64,000 nt of DNA. It comes from Pseudomonadota bacterium. Lineage in GTDB: Bacteria; Pseudomonadota; Gammaproteobacteria; Burkholderiales; Burkholderiaceae_C. The DNA is taken from the NCBI GenBank assembly GCA_023442945.1, contig JAEZWW010000005.1, positions 1-64,000 of the forward strand, in the 5' to 3' direction. The notes beneath the pieces were generated by a model that ran no database searches, had not been told where the DNA came from, and was given only the letters and a program-made list of their open reading frames with translations. The translations under genes and the position numbers were made by a program. Shown here piece after piece: positions 17,731-25,745 of the stretch. Numbering within the stretch: the stretch's first letter is position 1; every line of letters begins with the position of its first letter.

Positions 17731-18672
17731 TCAGAGTTCATAGTCAGCGACATGCCCGCTCATCGCCCGCAGGATCAAATCCTTGTCGAGCCGGTCGGAC
17801 AGCAGGCTGGCGAACTGGTAGACAAAATCGCGCAAATAGGCGCCGCGCTTCAGGGCGATGCGCGCCACGTTCTGGCCCAGCAGTTGGCCCAGCGGGCGGG
17901 TCACCAGGTCGGGGTCTTTTTCCGCCTCCACCGCCATCTCGGCCACGATGCCGATGCCCAGGCCCAGACGCACATAGGTCTTGATGACGTCGGAATCGAT
18001 CGCCTCCAGCACGATGCGCGGCGTCAGCTGGCGCTGGGCAAACGCGGTGTCGATGCGGGTGCGGCCGGTGAAGGATGGGTGGTAGGTGATCAGCGGCTCG
18101 GCCGCGATGTCTTCCAGCGACAGGCGCGCCTTCTGGGCCAGCGGGTGGGTGCGCGGCAGCACCAGCACGTGCTGCCATTCGTAGCAGGGCAGGGTGACCA
18201 GTTCGGGGTAGTTGGCCAGCGATTCGGTGGCGATGCCGATCTCCGCCGTTTCTTCGATCACCATGCGCGCCACCTGGTCGGGCGCGCCCTGGTGCAGGCT
18301 GATGTTGACCTTGGGGTAGCGCTCGCGCAGCTTGGCCACGGGAATCGGCAGCACGTAGCGCGCCTGGGTGTGGGTCGTGGCGATCGACAGGGTGCCGGTG
18401 TCCTGCGCGCTGTATTCCTCGCCGATGCGCTTCAGGTTGCCGACTTCGCGCTGGATGATGGCGATGGCTTCCAGCACTTTTTCACCGGGTTCGGTCACGC
18501 GCTTGAGGCGCTTGCCGTGGCGGGTGAAGATCTCGATGCCGAGCTCTTCTTCCAGCTCGATGATGGCTTTGGAGACGCCGGGCTGCGAAGTGTGCAGCGC
18601 CTTGGCCGCTTCGGTCAGGTTCAGGTTGCGGCGCACGGCCTCCTGAACAAAGCGAAACTGGTGCAGGTTCAT
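17731..18672 (-). CDS. cysB: CysB-like LysR-family transcriptional regulator
   Basis: 313 aa. The N-terminus MNLHQFRFVQEAVRRNLNLT and the HTH EAAKALHTSQPGVSKAIIELEEELGIEIFTR follow CysB/Cbl rather than general LysR proteins, as does ATTHTQARYVLPIPVAKLRERYPKV in the sensor domain. CysB activates genes for sulfate and sulfonate assimilation, with O-acetylserine or its derivatives as signal. Upstream on the same strand lies cbiX (siroheme/cobalamin chelatase-like), which fits sulfite-reductase supply. A perfect 8-bp inverted repeat lies 13 bp before the start and may be its own operator. Cbl or SsuR-like function is an alternative. Confidence 0.87.
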   Translation of the reverse strand: MNLHQFRFVQEAVRRNLNLTEAAKALHTSQPGVSKAIIELEEELGIEIFTRHGKRLKRVTEPGEKVLEAIAIIQREVGNLKRIGEEYSAQDTGTLSIATTHTQARYVLPIPVAKLRERYPKVNISLHQGAPDQVARMVIEETAEIGIATESLANYPELVTLPCYEWQHVLVLPRTHPLAQKARLSLEDIAAEPLITYHPSFTGRTRIDTAFAQRQLTPRIVLEAIDSDVIKTYVRLGLGIGIVAEMAVEAEKDPDLVTRPLGQLLGQNVARIALKRGAYLRDFVYQFASLLSDRLDKDLILRAMSGHVADYEL

Positions 18673-18685
18673 GGTGTTTGGAATA

Positions 18686-18717
18686 TAGAACCTGTTTATT
18701 ATGCCGTATAGGTTCTA
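18686..18717. promoter_or_regulatory. Inverted repeat upstream of cysB, candidate operator
   Basis: TAGAACCT (18686-18693) is repeated inverted as AGGTTCTA (18710-18717) across 16 AT-rich bases. The site fills the 59-bp gap between cbiX and cysB and stands out from the GC-rich surroundings. Confidence 0.5.
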
Positions 18718-18731
18718 AAGATTCCTGACAC

Positions 18732-19112
18732 CTAAGGCGATCCGAGCGCCGTGCGGGCCATGGTGTCGAGCACGTCCGGGTGCTCGCCGATGGCCGGGCG
18801 CAGGTCCATCGACAGGTCGGGGTGGCGCTCGCGCAGCTCGGCCAGAAGGCGCGGCAGATCTTCCCGCGCGTGGCGCCCGGCACCGAGGAACATCGGCCAG
18901 ACGGTGATCGAGGTGGCGCCTTCACCCTCCAAGGCCTGCACCGCCGTGGCCAGGTCGGGCGCGGTCAGCTCCAGGTAGGCACAGGCGACCAGCGTGCCCG
19001 GGGCCAGCTGGCGCATGCGTGCGGCCACCGCCTCGATCGGTGCGCGCCAGAGCGGGTCGCGCGAGCCGTGGGCGAACAGCACGGTGGCGTGGCGCGGTGC
19101 GGGCGTGGTCAC
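18732..19112 (-). CDS. cbiX: Sirohydrochlorin chelatase (CbiX-like)
   Basis: 126 aa from GTG, a short single-domain CbiX/SirB-type chelatase that inserts cobalt or iron into sirohydrochlorin. Motifs: ATVLFAHGSRDPLW with the metal-binding histidine, VACAYLELTAPDL, and ITVWPMFLGAGRHAREDLP with the second histidine. The GTG was chosen because it lies 2 bases after the lptG stop and starts right before the family N-terminus; longer in-frame readings run into lptG. Translation is probably coupled to lptG. Siroheme synthesis (iron) is the likelier role given the CysB-like gene next door, but this is inference. Confidence 0.82.
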   Translation of the reverse strand: MTTPAPRHATVLFAHGSRDPLWRAPIEAVAARMRQLAPGTLVACAYLELTAPDLATAVQALEGEGATSITVWPMFLGAGRHAREDLPRLLAELRERHPDLSMDLRPAIGEHPDVLDTMARTALGSP

Positions 19113-19114
19113 CG

Positions 19115-20221
19115 CTAACGCCTCAGCACCAGCCAGCTGAAGGCGCCCAGCGAGAGGATGGAATACAGGATCCCTGGCAAGGCCGCGGCGACCCAGGGCT
19201 CCCAATTGCGCAGGTTGCCGACAAAGCCGAACACGTTGTTGAGCAGGAAGAAGCTGATGCCGACCAGCACGCCCATGAAGACGTAACCGGCGATGTTGCC
19301 GGAGCGGAAGTGCAGGTAAGCAAAGGGCAGGGCCAGCACCATCATCACCAGGCAGCTCAAGGGGTAGAAGACCTTGCGCCAGAACTCGATTTCATAGCGC
19401 TGAGCGCTCTGGCCGTTGGCCTGCAGGTGGTTGATGTACTGGTACAGATCCAGCGTCTGCATCTTGTCGGGGCTGAGAAGGGCGGCGGCCACCATGTCCA
19501 GGGTGATGGTGGTCGGCCAGCGCCATTCGGGCAGCTTGGTCACCGTCAACTTGGCGTCGTTCGGGCTCGTGACTTCGTAGGAGCGGCGCACCACGTCCTG
19601 CAACTGCCAGCCGTCGCGCTCGAACGAGCCCTTGGCTGCGCGCGTGGCCGACGTGAGGCGGCCGCTGCCCGGATCGAATTCAAAAATGCGGACCTGCCCC
19701 ATCGACCCGTCCGAAGCCAGCGAGCCGACGTTGACCGAGTAGTTGTGCGCGGCCTGCTTGTCCTTCATCCAGGCGCCGGTGCGGCCCACGGTGATGTCAC
19801 CCAGAAAGCGCGCCTGCAGCTGCTGCGACGCCTTGTTGGCCGCCGGTGCCACGTAATCGCCGAAGATGAAGGTCAGCACCACAAAGCCCAGACCCAGCGA
19901 CAGCAGTGTGGCCAGGGCGCGCTGCGGCCCGAGGCCGCTGGTGCGCAGGATGGTGTATTCCGAGCTTTCGGCCAGCCGGGCCATGACGTAGATCGTGCCA
20001 ATCAGCACGGTGATCGGCAGCAACTCGTACAAGTGGTTGGGCAACTGCAGCGCGACGTACAGCAGCGCGTAGCCGACGCTGTAGCCGTGCTCGGCGCCGC
20101 GGCGCAGCTCGCCGAACTGGTCGACAAAATCGAAAAAGAAGAACAGGGCCAGGAAGGCGACGGTGACGAAGCCCACCGAACGCAGGATTTCGCTGTAGAT
20201 GAGGCGGCGGATCGTCCTCAT
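19115..20221 (-). CDS. lptG: LPS export ABC transporter permease LptG
   Basis: 368 aa inner-membrane protein of the LptB2FG complex that lifts lipopolysaccharide out of the inner membrane toward the LptC-LptA bridge. It has an N-terminal helix with RRLIYSEILRSVGFVTVAFLALFFFFDF, further membrane helices near 60-80 and 100-120, a periplasmic beta-jellyroll (about 130-270), and three C-terminal helices ending SLGAFSWLVLRR. The start overlaps the lptF stop by 4 bases, so the two subunits are translationally coupled. Confidence 0.93.
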   Translation of the reverse strand: MRTIRRLIYSEILRSVGFVTVAFLALFFFFDFVDQFGELRRGAEHGYSVGYALLYVALQLPNHLYELLPITVLIGTIYVMARLAESSEYTILRTSGLGPQRALATLLSLGLGFVVLTFIFGDYVAPAANKASQQLQARFLGDITVGRTGAWMKDKQAAHNYSVNVGSLASDGSMGQVRIFEFDPGSGRLTSATRAAKGSFERDGWQLQDVVRRSYEVTSPNDAKLTVTKLPEWRWPTTITLDMVAAALLSPDKMQTLDLYQYINHLQANGQSAQRYEIEFWRKVFYPLSCLVMMVLALPFAYLHFRSGNIAGYVFMGVLVGISFFLLNNVFGFVGNLRNWEPWVAAALPGILYSILSLGAFSWLVLRR

Positions 20222-21312
20222 GCCGCGGCCTCCTTGCGCCGCAGGCGCGGCAGGCTCCAGTTGCCGTTGCGGGCCAGGAGCCAGGCCATGGTCAGTGCAA
20301 AAATGCCGCCGTGCAGCAGAATCAAAAAGGGCACCAGCCCGATGCGGCCGTTGCCGATCCAGCTTTGACCGGCGCTCAGCAGGTTGTAGTAGCTGGCGAA
20401 AGCGAACAGCGAGAACACCAGGCCGCCGCTGCGTCCGACGCGCGGGTTGACGCGCGTGGCCGCCAGCGCGATGAGCACGCAGTTGATGGCGGCCAGTGCC
20501 AGGCCAATGCGCCAGGACAATTCGGCCATGTTGTCGCGGTTCGGGTCGGCCAGCAGCACCCGCGTGGGCTTCATGGTGGGCGAATTGTTGTCGGTCGGGC
20601 CCAGGGCGCGCGCGTTGATGCGGTTGCCGTACTGGGCGAACTCGCTCACGCGGGTGGCGCCGGTGTCGATCTCGGTTTCCAGGCGATTGCCTTTTTCCAG
20701 GATCAGGTAACGCTCACCCTTCACGGTGGCCAGGTGGCCGCTGGCGGCGGTGGTCACGCTTTCCTTGCCGCGGTCGTTGGAGGCGATGAAGATGTTGTTG
20801 CCCGAATCGGCGTCGGCCGTGTCCTTGTCGATAAAGAACACGCGCTGGCCACCCGCCGATTCGATGAAGCGGCCGGGCGCTACCCGCTCGATGTCGTTGC
20901 GGCCCTGAAAGCGGTCGCGCAGCTCGCGGATCTGCTGGTTGGACCATGGCCAGACGAAGAGCGCCAGAACGAAGATGGCGATCAGCACCGGCGCGGCAAA
21001 GCGCAGCACAGGGCGCAAAAAGCTCAACAGGCTCTGGCCGGCCGAGAACCAGACCACCATCTCGCTGCTGGCGTACATGCGCGTCAGCGTGGCGGTGATG
21101 GCGACAAACAGGCTGAGCGTCAGGATGGTGGGCAAATGGCCCAGGACGGTGTAGCCCATCACCAGCATGACTTCGGAGGGGTTGACCCGGCCCACCGAGG
21201 CCTGACCGAGCGTGCGGATCAGCATCACCGTGACGACGATGGTCACCAGCACCACCAGGGTCGCGCCGAAGCTGCGGCCCAGCTCCTTGCGTAGGGAGGA
21301 ATCGAATAACAT
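20218..21312 (-). CDS. lptF: LPS export ABC transporter permease LptF
   Basis: 364 aa partner of LptG with the same architecture: three N-terminal membrane helices (TLVVLVTIVVTVMLIRTLGQ; LPTILTLSLFVAITATLTRM; PVLIAIFVLALFVWPW), a periplasmic jellyroll with RFIESAGGQRVFFIDK, and C-terminal helices (GLALAAINCVLIALAAT onward). It is the first gene of lptF-lptG-cbiX and divergent from pepA with 23 bp between starts, an arrangement conserved in many betaproteobacteria. Confidence 0.93.
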   Translation of the reverse strand: MLFDSSLRKELGRSFGATLVVLVTIVVTVMLIRTLGQASVGRVNPSEVMLVMGYTVLGHLPTILTLSLFVAITATLTRMYASSEMVVWFSAGQSLLSFLRPVLRFAAPVLIAIFVLALFVWPWSNQQIRELRDRFQGRNDIERVAPGRFIESAGGQRVFFIDKDTADADSGNNIFIASNDRGKESVTTAASGHLATVKGERYLILEKGNRLETEIDTGATRVSEFAQYGNRINARALGPTDNNSPTMKPTRVLLADPNRDNMAELSWRIGLALAAINCVLIALAATRVNPRVGRSGGLVFSLFAFASYYNLLSAGQSWIGNGRIGLVPFLILLHGGIFALTMAWLLARNGNWSLPRLRRKEAAA

Positions 21313-21335
21313 CGGTCGAAAGGAAAACGCTGATT

Positions 21336-22883
21336 ATGGACTTCGAACTGAAGACGCTGCGGCTGCCTGAAGCAGCGGCTTACAAATCCCCCGCGCTGGC
21401 GGTTCTGGTGGCCGATGGCTTCGAGCCCGGCGAAGACGCGCTGTCCGCCTTCATCCAGCGGGCGCTGGCCAGCGGCGACTTCAAGACCGAGGCGGGTGCC
21501 GTGCTGAGCAGCTACGGCGCACCGCGCGTGACCTCCGACCGACTGGTGCTGGTGGGCGTCGGCAACGGCGGCGCCGCGCAGGTCGGTAAAGCCGTCAGCA
21601 CGGCCGTGGCGCAGTGCAAGCGTGGCCCGGCGAACGCGCTGACGCTGTGCTTTGCCGGCCAGGCCTCGGCCGATGCGGTGGCCGCTGTGGTCTGCGCCGC
21701 AAGCGAAGCCGCTTACCAGTACACGGCTACCAAAGGGCAGTCCAAAGCGGCCATGGTCGCCAAGGCGCAGCTGAAGAAAATCGTGGTCGGCGTGCCCGAC
21801 GCGCCGGCCGTGCGCGCCGCCTTCCAGCGCGCGCTGGGCGTGGCCCGCGGCGTCGAGTTCGCGCGCGAATGGGCCAACCGCCCGGCCAACCACGCCACGC
21901 CGACGCTGTTGGCGCAAGCGGCGCAGCAACTCGCCAAGGCGGCACGCGTCAGCTGCGAGGTGCTGGGCCCCAAGGAAGTCGCCAAACTCGGCATGGGCGC
22001 GTTCCAGGCCGTGGCCCAAGGGTCCGTGCAGCCGCTGCGCTTCATCGTGTTGCGCTACCAGGGCGCGGCCAAGGCGGACGCGCCGGTGGTGCTGGTGGGC
22101 AAGGGCATCACCTTTGATACCGGCGGCATTTCGCTCAAGCCGGCGCCCGAAATGGACGAGATGAAGTTCGACATGGGCGGTGCGGCCAGCGTGCTGGGCG
22201 TGTTCCGCGCGCTGGGCGAGCTGCAGCCGGCGCTGAACGTGGTGGGCCTGATCCCGGCCTGCGAAAACATGCCGGACGGCGGTGCCATCAAGCCAGGCGA
22301 CGTGGTCACCAGCATGAGCGGCCAGACCATCGAGATCCTCAACACCGACGCCGAAGGTCGCCTGGTGCTGTGCGACGCGCTGACGTATGCCGAGCGCTTC
22401 AAGCCGCGCGCCGTGATCGACATCGCCACCCTGACCGGCGCTTGCGTGATTGCCCTGGGCGGCGTGCGCAGCGGCCTGTTCGCCAGCGATGACGCGCTGG
22501 CCCAGGCGCTGCAAACCGCTGGTCAGCAGGCGCAGGACCTGTGCTGGCGCCTGCCGCTGGACGACGACTATGCGGAAGGTTTGAAGACGAACTTTGCCGA
22601 CGTGGCCAACGTGGCCGGTCGCCCCGCTGGGGCCATCACAGCGGCCAAGTTCCTGCAGCGCTTTACCAGCGCCTACCCGTGGGCCCACCTGGACATCGCC
22701 GGCACCGCCTGGAAAGGCGGCGCGGCCAAGGGCTCCACCGGCCGGCCCGTGGGCTTACTCACGCAATACCTGCTGGATTGCGCCGGGCAGGGCGCGGCCA
22801 AAGCACCGGTACGCCCCGTGAAGAAGAGCGCATCAGCCAAGCCGGCCACTGGCAGCAAGCGGACCGCCACCAAGAAGCGCTGA
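21336..22883 (+). CDS. pepA: Leucyl aminopeptidase (M17)
   Basis: 515 aa cytosolic dizinc/dimanganese aminopeptidase that releases N-terminal residues from peptides. The C-terminal catalytic domain carries all M17 ligands: Lys256 and Asp261 in VGKGITFDTGG, Lys268, Asp279, and Asp338/Glu340/Arg342 in NTDAEGRLVLCDAL. These align with E. coli PepA at a constant offset of 14. An unusual basic tail rich in Lys, Ala, Ser and Pro (about 485-515) extends past the catalytic domain. E. coli PepA also binds DNA; whether this tail helps is unknown. It is followed after 64 bp by holC. Confidence 0.96.
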   Translation: MDFELKTLRLPEAAAYKSPALAVLVADGFEPGEDALSAFIQRALASGDFKTEAGAVLSSYGAPRVTSDRLVLVGVGNGGAAQVGKAVSTAVAQCKRGPANALTLCFAGQASADAVAAVVCAASEAAYQYTATKGQSKAAMVAKAQLKKIVVGVPDAPAVRAAFQRALGVARGVEFAREWANRPANHATPTLLAQAAQQLAKAARVSCEVLGPKEVAKLGMGAFQAVAQGSVQPLRFIVLRYQGAAKADAPVVLVGKGITFDTGGISLKPAPEMDEMKFDMGGAASVLGVFRALGELQPALNVVGLIPACENMPDGGAIKPGDVVTSMSGQTIEILNTDAEGRLVLCDALTYAERFKPRAVIDIATLTGACVIALGGVRSGLFASDDALAQALQTAGQQAQDLCWRLPLDDDYAEGLKTNFADVANVAGRPAGAITAAKFLQRFTSAYPWAHLDIAGTAWKGGAAKGSTGRPVGLLTQYLLDCAGQGAAKAPVRPVKKSASAKPATGSKRTATKKR

Positions 22884-22891
22884 CCACCACC

Positions 22892-22914
22892 ACGGCGCGT
22901 GCCCAACGCGCCGT
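22892..22914 (+). other. Stem-loop between pepA and holC
   Basis: A perfect 9-bp stem ACGGCGCGT/ACGCGCCGT with a 5-base loop starts 8 bases after the pepA stop. It lacks a T run, so it is more likely a processing or attenuating hairpin than a full terminator. Confidence 0.5.
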
Positions 22915-22947
22915 ATTCGCATCCCGCAGCGCCGACACCCCGACGCC

Positions 22948-23376
22948 ATGACCGAAGTGGCCTTTCATTTCAACGTGCCGGACCGGCTGGCCTACACCTG
23001 CCGCCTGGTGCGCAAGGCGTACGCCGTGGGCGGGCGCACGGTTGTCGTGGGCTCGGCCGAGCAGTTGCAGGCGCTGGACACCGCCTTGTGGACCTTTTCG
23101 GCGCTGGACTTCCTGCCGCATTGCTCGGCGTCGGCTCCGCCCGAGGTGCTGGCGCATACCCCCATCGTCTTGGCGACCGATGCGCTGGCGGTGGAGGACG
23201 GCCAAGTGCTGGTGCATCTGGGCGACGAAGTGCCCACGGGCTTCGAACGTTACGCGCGACTGATTGAACTGGTCGGCACAGACCAGGCCGGCCGCACGCA
23301 CGCGCGCCAGCGATGGCGCCACTATGCGGACAGGGGGTACCCCATCCAACGGCACGACGTGGCCGCGAAGGAGTGA
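22948..23376 (+). CDS. holC: DNA polymerase III chi subunit
   Basis: 142 aa. N-terminus MTEVAFHFNVPDRLAYTCRL and core ALDTALWTFSALDFLPHCSA followed by ILAT-type segments match HolC, the clamp-loader accessory protein that links the replicase to single-strand-binding protein. The pepA-holC neighbourhood is widely conserved in proteobacteria. The next gene starts 7 bases after the stop, so the two are in one operon. Confidence 0.93.
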   Translation: MTEVAFHFNVPDRLAYTCRLVRKAYAVGGRTVVVGSAEQLQALDTALWTFSALDFLPHCSASAPPEVLAHTPIVLATDALAVEDGQVLVHLGDEVPTGFERYARLIELVGTDQAGRTHARQRWRHYADRGYPIQRHDVAAKE

Positions 23377-23383
23377 CGAACCA

Positions 23384-23761
23384 ATGTCTCAGGAAGACCA
23401 GACCCCCGAGCCCATGCAGGACGCCGACAACGCACCCGCGCGCAGCGTGCCACGCAACGTGCCTACCTTGACCGAAGTCGTCGGCGCCGACGCCGCGGTC
23501 GACGCGCCGGTCCGCGAGGGCACGCCGCAGGCTGCGCCCACAGCCGCCCTCGCGGGCGCGCCCGACGCCCAGGCCTTGCTGGCGCTGCTGGGCCCCGACC
23601 TCGACCGCCTCATCAGCGAGGCCATTGGCCGCGTGCTGCACGAGCAGATGCTGGGCTTGAACGGCCGGGTCCAAAAGGCGGTCGCCGAAGTGGTGCGCGA
23701 CGCCATCGCGACGGCGCACACCCGCAGTGCACACGGTGACGGTGACAGGAAAAACCCCTAA
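23384..23761 (+). CDS. DUF2486-like small protein downstream of holC
   Basis: 125 aa, start MSQEDQTPEP chosen because it follows the holC stop by 7 bases. The first two thirds is low-complexity, acidic and rich in Ala, Pro and Asp. The C-terminal third, LDRLISEAIGRVLHEQMLGL and then QKAVAEVVRDAIATA, is an amphipathic helical segment. In Burkholderiales a protein of this kind (DUF2486) commonly follows holC; I assign it mainly by position and character. Function unknown. Confidence 0.65.
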   Translation: MSQEDQTPEPMQDADNAPARSVPRNVPTLTEVVGADAAVDAPVREGTPQAAPTAALAGAPDAQALLALLGPDLDRLISEAIGRVLHEQMLGLNGRVQKAVAEVVRDAIATAHTRSAHGDGDRKNP

Positions 23762-23799
23762 TTTGGGGCGCCGACACCCTATCGTGTTCCCTGATGTGT

Positions 23800-23815
23800 T
23801 GGCACACGAATTGCG
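23800..23815 (+). promoter_or_regulatory. Sigma-54 (-24/-12) promoter of the liv-type binding-protein gene
   Basis: TGGCAC-ACGAA-TTGCG matches the sigma-54 consensus with GG and GC exactly 10 bases apart. The expected start of transcription is near 23826, about 55 bases before the ATG at 23881. This implies RpoN and an enhancer-binding activator, probably nitrogen control. Confidence 0.75.
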
Positions 23816-23880
23816 ATACCTTTCGAGCCCGTTGAGTTCACGAACACACCTCAACCCCATCCTTTCTCGGAGGTATTTCT

Positions 23881-25014
23881 ATGCAGATGAAGCTGAAATT
23901 GACCGCGGCCGCAGCACTGACTCTGGTGGCAGGTGCGGTGATGGCACAGGACACCCAAGTCATCAAGATCGGCCACGTCGGCCCGGTGTCCGGCCCGCAG
24001 GCCCACTACGGCAAGGACAATGAAAATGGCGCGCGCATGGCCATTGAAGAGCTGAACACGCAGAACATCACGATCAACGGCAAGAAGATCAAGTGGGAAA
24101 TCCAGGCGGAAGACGATGCCGCCGATCCCAAGCAGGGCACCGCGGCTGCCCAGAAGCTGTGCGACGCCAAGGTCGCCGGCGTCGTGGGCCACCTGAACTC
24201 GGGCACCACCATCCCCGCCTCCAAGGTCTACAACGACTGCGGCATCCCGCACGTGACGGGCGCCGCCACCAACCCGGCGCTGACCAAGCCTGGCTACAAC
24301 ACCACCTTCCGCATCATCGCCAACGACCTCGCCCTGGGCGCTGGTTTGGCCAACTACGCGGCTGATGCGCTCAAGCTCAAGAAGATTGCCGTCATCGACG
24401 ACCGCACGGCCTATGGCCAGGGCGTGGCCGATGTGTTCAAGGCCACGGCCAAGAAGAAAGGCATCCAGATCGTCGACGAGCAGTTCACGACCGACAAGGC
24501 CACCGACTTCATGGCCATCCTGACGGCCATCAAGTCCAAGAACCCCGACGGCATCTTCTACGGCGGCATGGACCCGCAGGCCGGCCCCATGCTGCGCCAG
24601 ATGGAACAGCTGGGCATGGCCAACGTGAAGTACTTCGGCGGCGACGGCATCTGCACGGCTGAAATTGCCAAGCTGTCCGGCGGCGCCAAGACCCTGGGCA
24701 ACGTGGTCTGCGCCGAAGGTGGCGCATCCATCCAGAAAATGCCGGGCGGCACCGCCTGGAAGGCCAAGTACGACGCCAAGTACCCCAACCAGTTCCAGGT
24801 GTACAGCCCGTACACCTACGACGCCACCATGCTGCTGGCCGACGCCATGAAGCGTGCCAACTCGTGGGACCCGAAGGTCTACATCCCCAAGCTGAAAGAG
24901 TCCAACTACAACGGTGTGACCTCGAAGATCTCCTTCGAGCCCAATGGCGAGCTGAAAAACGCCGCCATCACGCTGTACGTCTACAAGGACGGCAAGAAGT
25001 CGCCCCTGAACTGA
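23881..25014 (+). CDS. Branched-chain amino acid ABC transporter substrate-binding protein (LivJ/LivK type)
   Basis: 377 aa periplasmic receptor with signal peptide MQMKLKLTAAAALTLVAGAVMA and a Leu/Ile/Val-binding fold: IKIGHVGPVSGPQAHYGKD, then AVAGVVGHLNSGTT-type region, TNPALTKPGYNTTFRI and VAVIDDRTAYGQGVAD-type segments. A strong GGAGG ribosome site lies 7 bases before the ATG. It stands alone, with a sigma-54 promoter upstream and a terminator downstream, as highly expressed orphan liv receptors often do. The ligand is probably a branched-chain amino acid, but family members also bind amides or aromatics. Confidence 0.93.
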   Translation: MQMKLKLTAAAALTLVAGAVMAQDTQVIKIGHVGPVSGPQAHYGKDNENGARMAIEELNTQNITINGKKIKWEIQAEDDAADPKQGTAAAQKLCDAKVAGVVGHLNSGTTIPASKVYNDCGIPHVTGAATNPALTKPGYNTTFRIIANDLALGAGLANYAADALKLKKIAVIDDRTAYGQGVADVFKATAKKKGIQIVDEQFTTDKATDFMAILTAIKSKNPDGIFYGGMDPQAGPMLRQMEQLGMANVKYFGGDGICTAEIAKLSGGAKTLGNVVCAEGGASIQKMPGGTAWKAKYDAKYPNQFQVYSPYTYDATMLLADAMKRANSWDPKVYIPKLKESNYNGVTSKISFEPNGELKNAAITLYVYKDGKKSPLN

Positions 25015-25066
25015 TGCTGGCCCCAGGCGGTGGCGCGTATGCCGCCATCGCCGGCCTCGTCAGCCC

Positions 25067-25090
25067 AGCCACCTTTCGGGGTGGCTTTTT
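25067..25090 (+). terminator. Rho-independent terminator after the liv-type receptor gene
   Basis: Stem AGCCACC/GGTGGCT with loop TTTCGG, followed by a T run. It lies 53 bases after the stop codon. Confidence 0.88.
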
Positions 25091-25141
25091 CTTTGGCGCG
25101 GCGCTTGCGCTGGCCCGGCACATTCCCACGGCTATCGCCTT

Positions 25142-25705
25142 ATGAGCAGCTCCGCAGAAGACTGGCTGGGCCCCGCGTTCCACGACCTGCACCCGTTGCT
25201 GCAGGCGCTGCACCGCCAGCCCAGCACGCTGGTTGGGCCGGTTGAAGTGACTTTCGCGCGCGGATTCGCGGGCGTTGTCGGCCGGCGCCTGGCCGCGCGC
25301 CTGGGTGTGCCGACCATGCCTGGGCAGCACGATTTTCAGGTCAATATTTACAGCGAAGGCGGCGTGCTGCACTGGGTGCGCCGCTTTGATCGGCAAAAGG
25401 CCTTCCATTCCCGCTTTGAACCCGTCGGACGGCATCCCCATGGTCACTGGCTGGAACGGTCCGGCCGTCTGTCCCTGCGCCTGGGCGTGCGGGTGGAGGC
25501 GGGCGGCTGGCATTGGGTGCACCAGGGCACGCGCTGGTGGGGTGTACCGTTGCCCCGGGCGCTGATGCCTACCACCATCGCGTCCAAAAGCATCGAGGAC
25601 GGGCGGTACCGCTTTTCGGTGGAGGTGGTGGCGCCGGTGCTCGGCCCCGTGATGGGCTACGCCGGGGCGCTGCTCCCGATGCAGGACAAGGTCGAGGCCC
25701 GCTAA
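25142..25705 (+). CDS. DUF4166 domain-containing protein
   Basis: 187 aa soluble protein. The body fits DUF4166: DWLGPAFHDLHPLLQALH at the start, GRLAARLGVP-type segment, then LRLGVRVEAGGWHWVHQG, WWGVPLPRALMP and the closing VEVVAPVLGPVMGYAGAL. Function is unknown; the family is often found fused to or near saccharopine dehydrogenase-like or thiol-disulfide genes elsewhere, but no such partner is here. No strong ribosome site is visible. The start MSSSAEDW is the only plausible one before the conserved region. Confidence 0.7.
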   Translation: MSSSAEDWLGPAFHDLHPLLQALHRQPSTLVGPVEVTFARGFAGVVGRRLAARLGVPTMPGQHDFQVNIYSEGGVLHWVRRFDRQKAFHSRFEPVGRHPHGHWLERSGRLSLRLGVRVEAGGWHWVHQGTRWWGVPLPRALMPTTIASKSIEDGRYRFSVEVVAPVLGPVMGYAGALLPMQDKVEAR

Positions 25706-25745
25706 CTGCCCGCGCTAGGAGGCGACGGCCTGCCGGACCGGCGCG

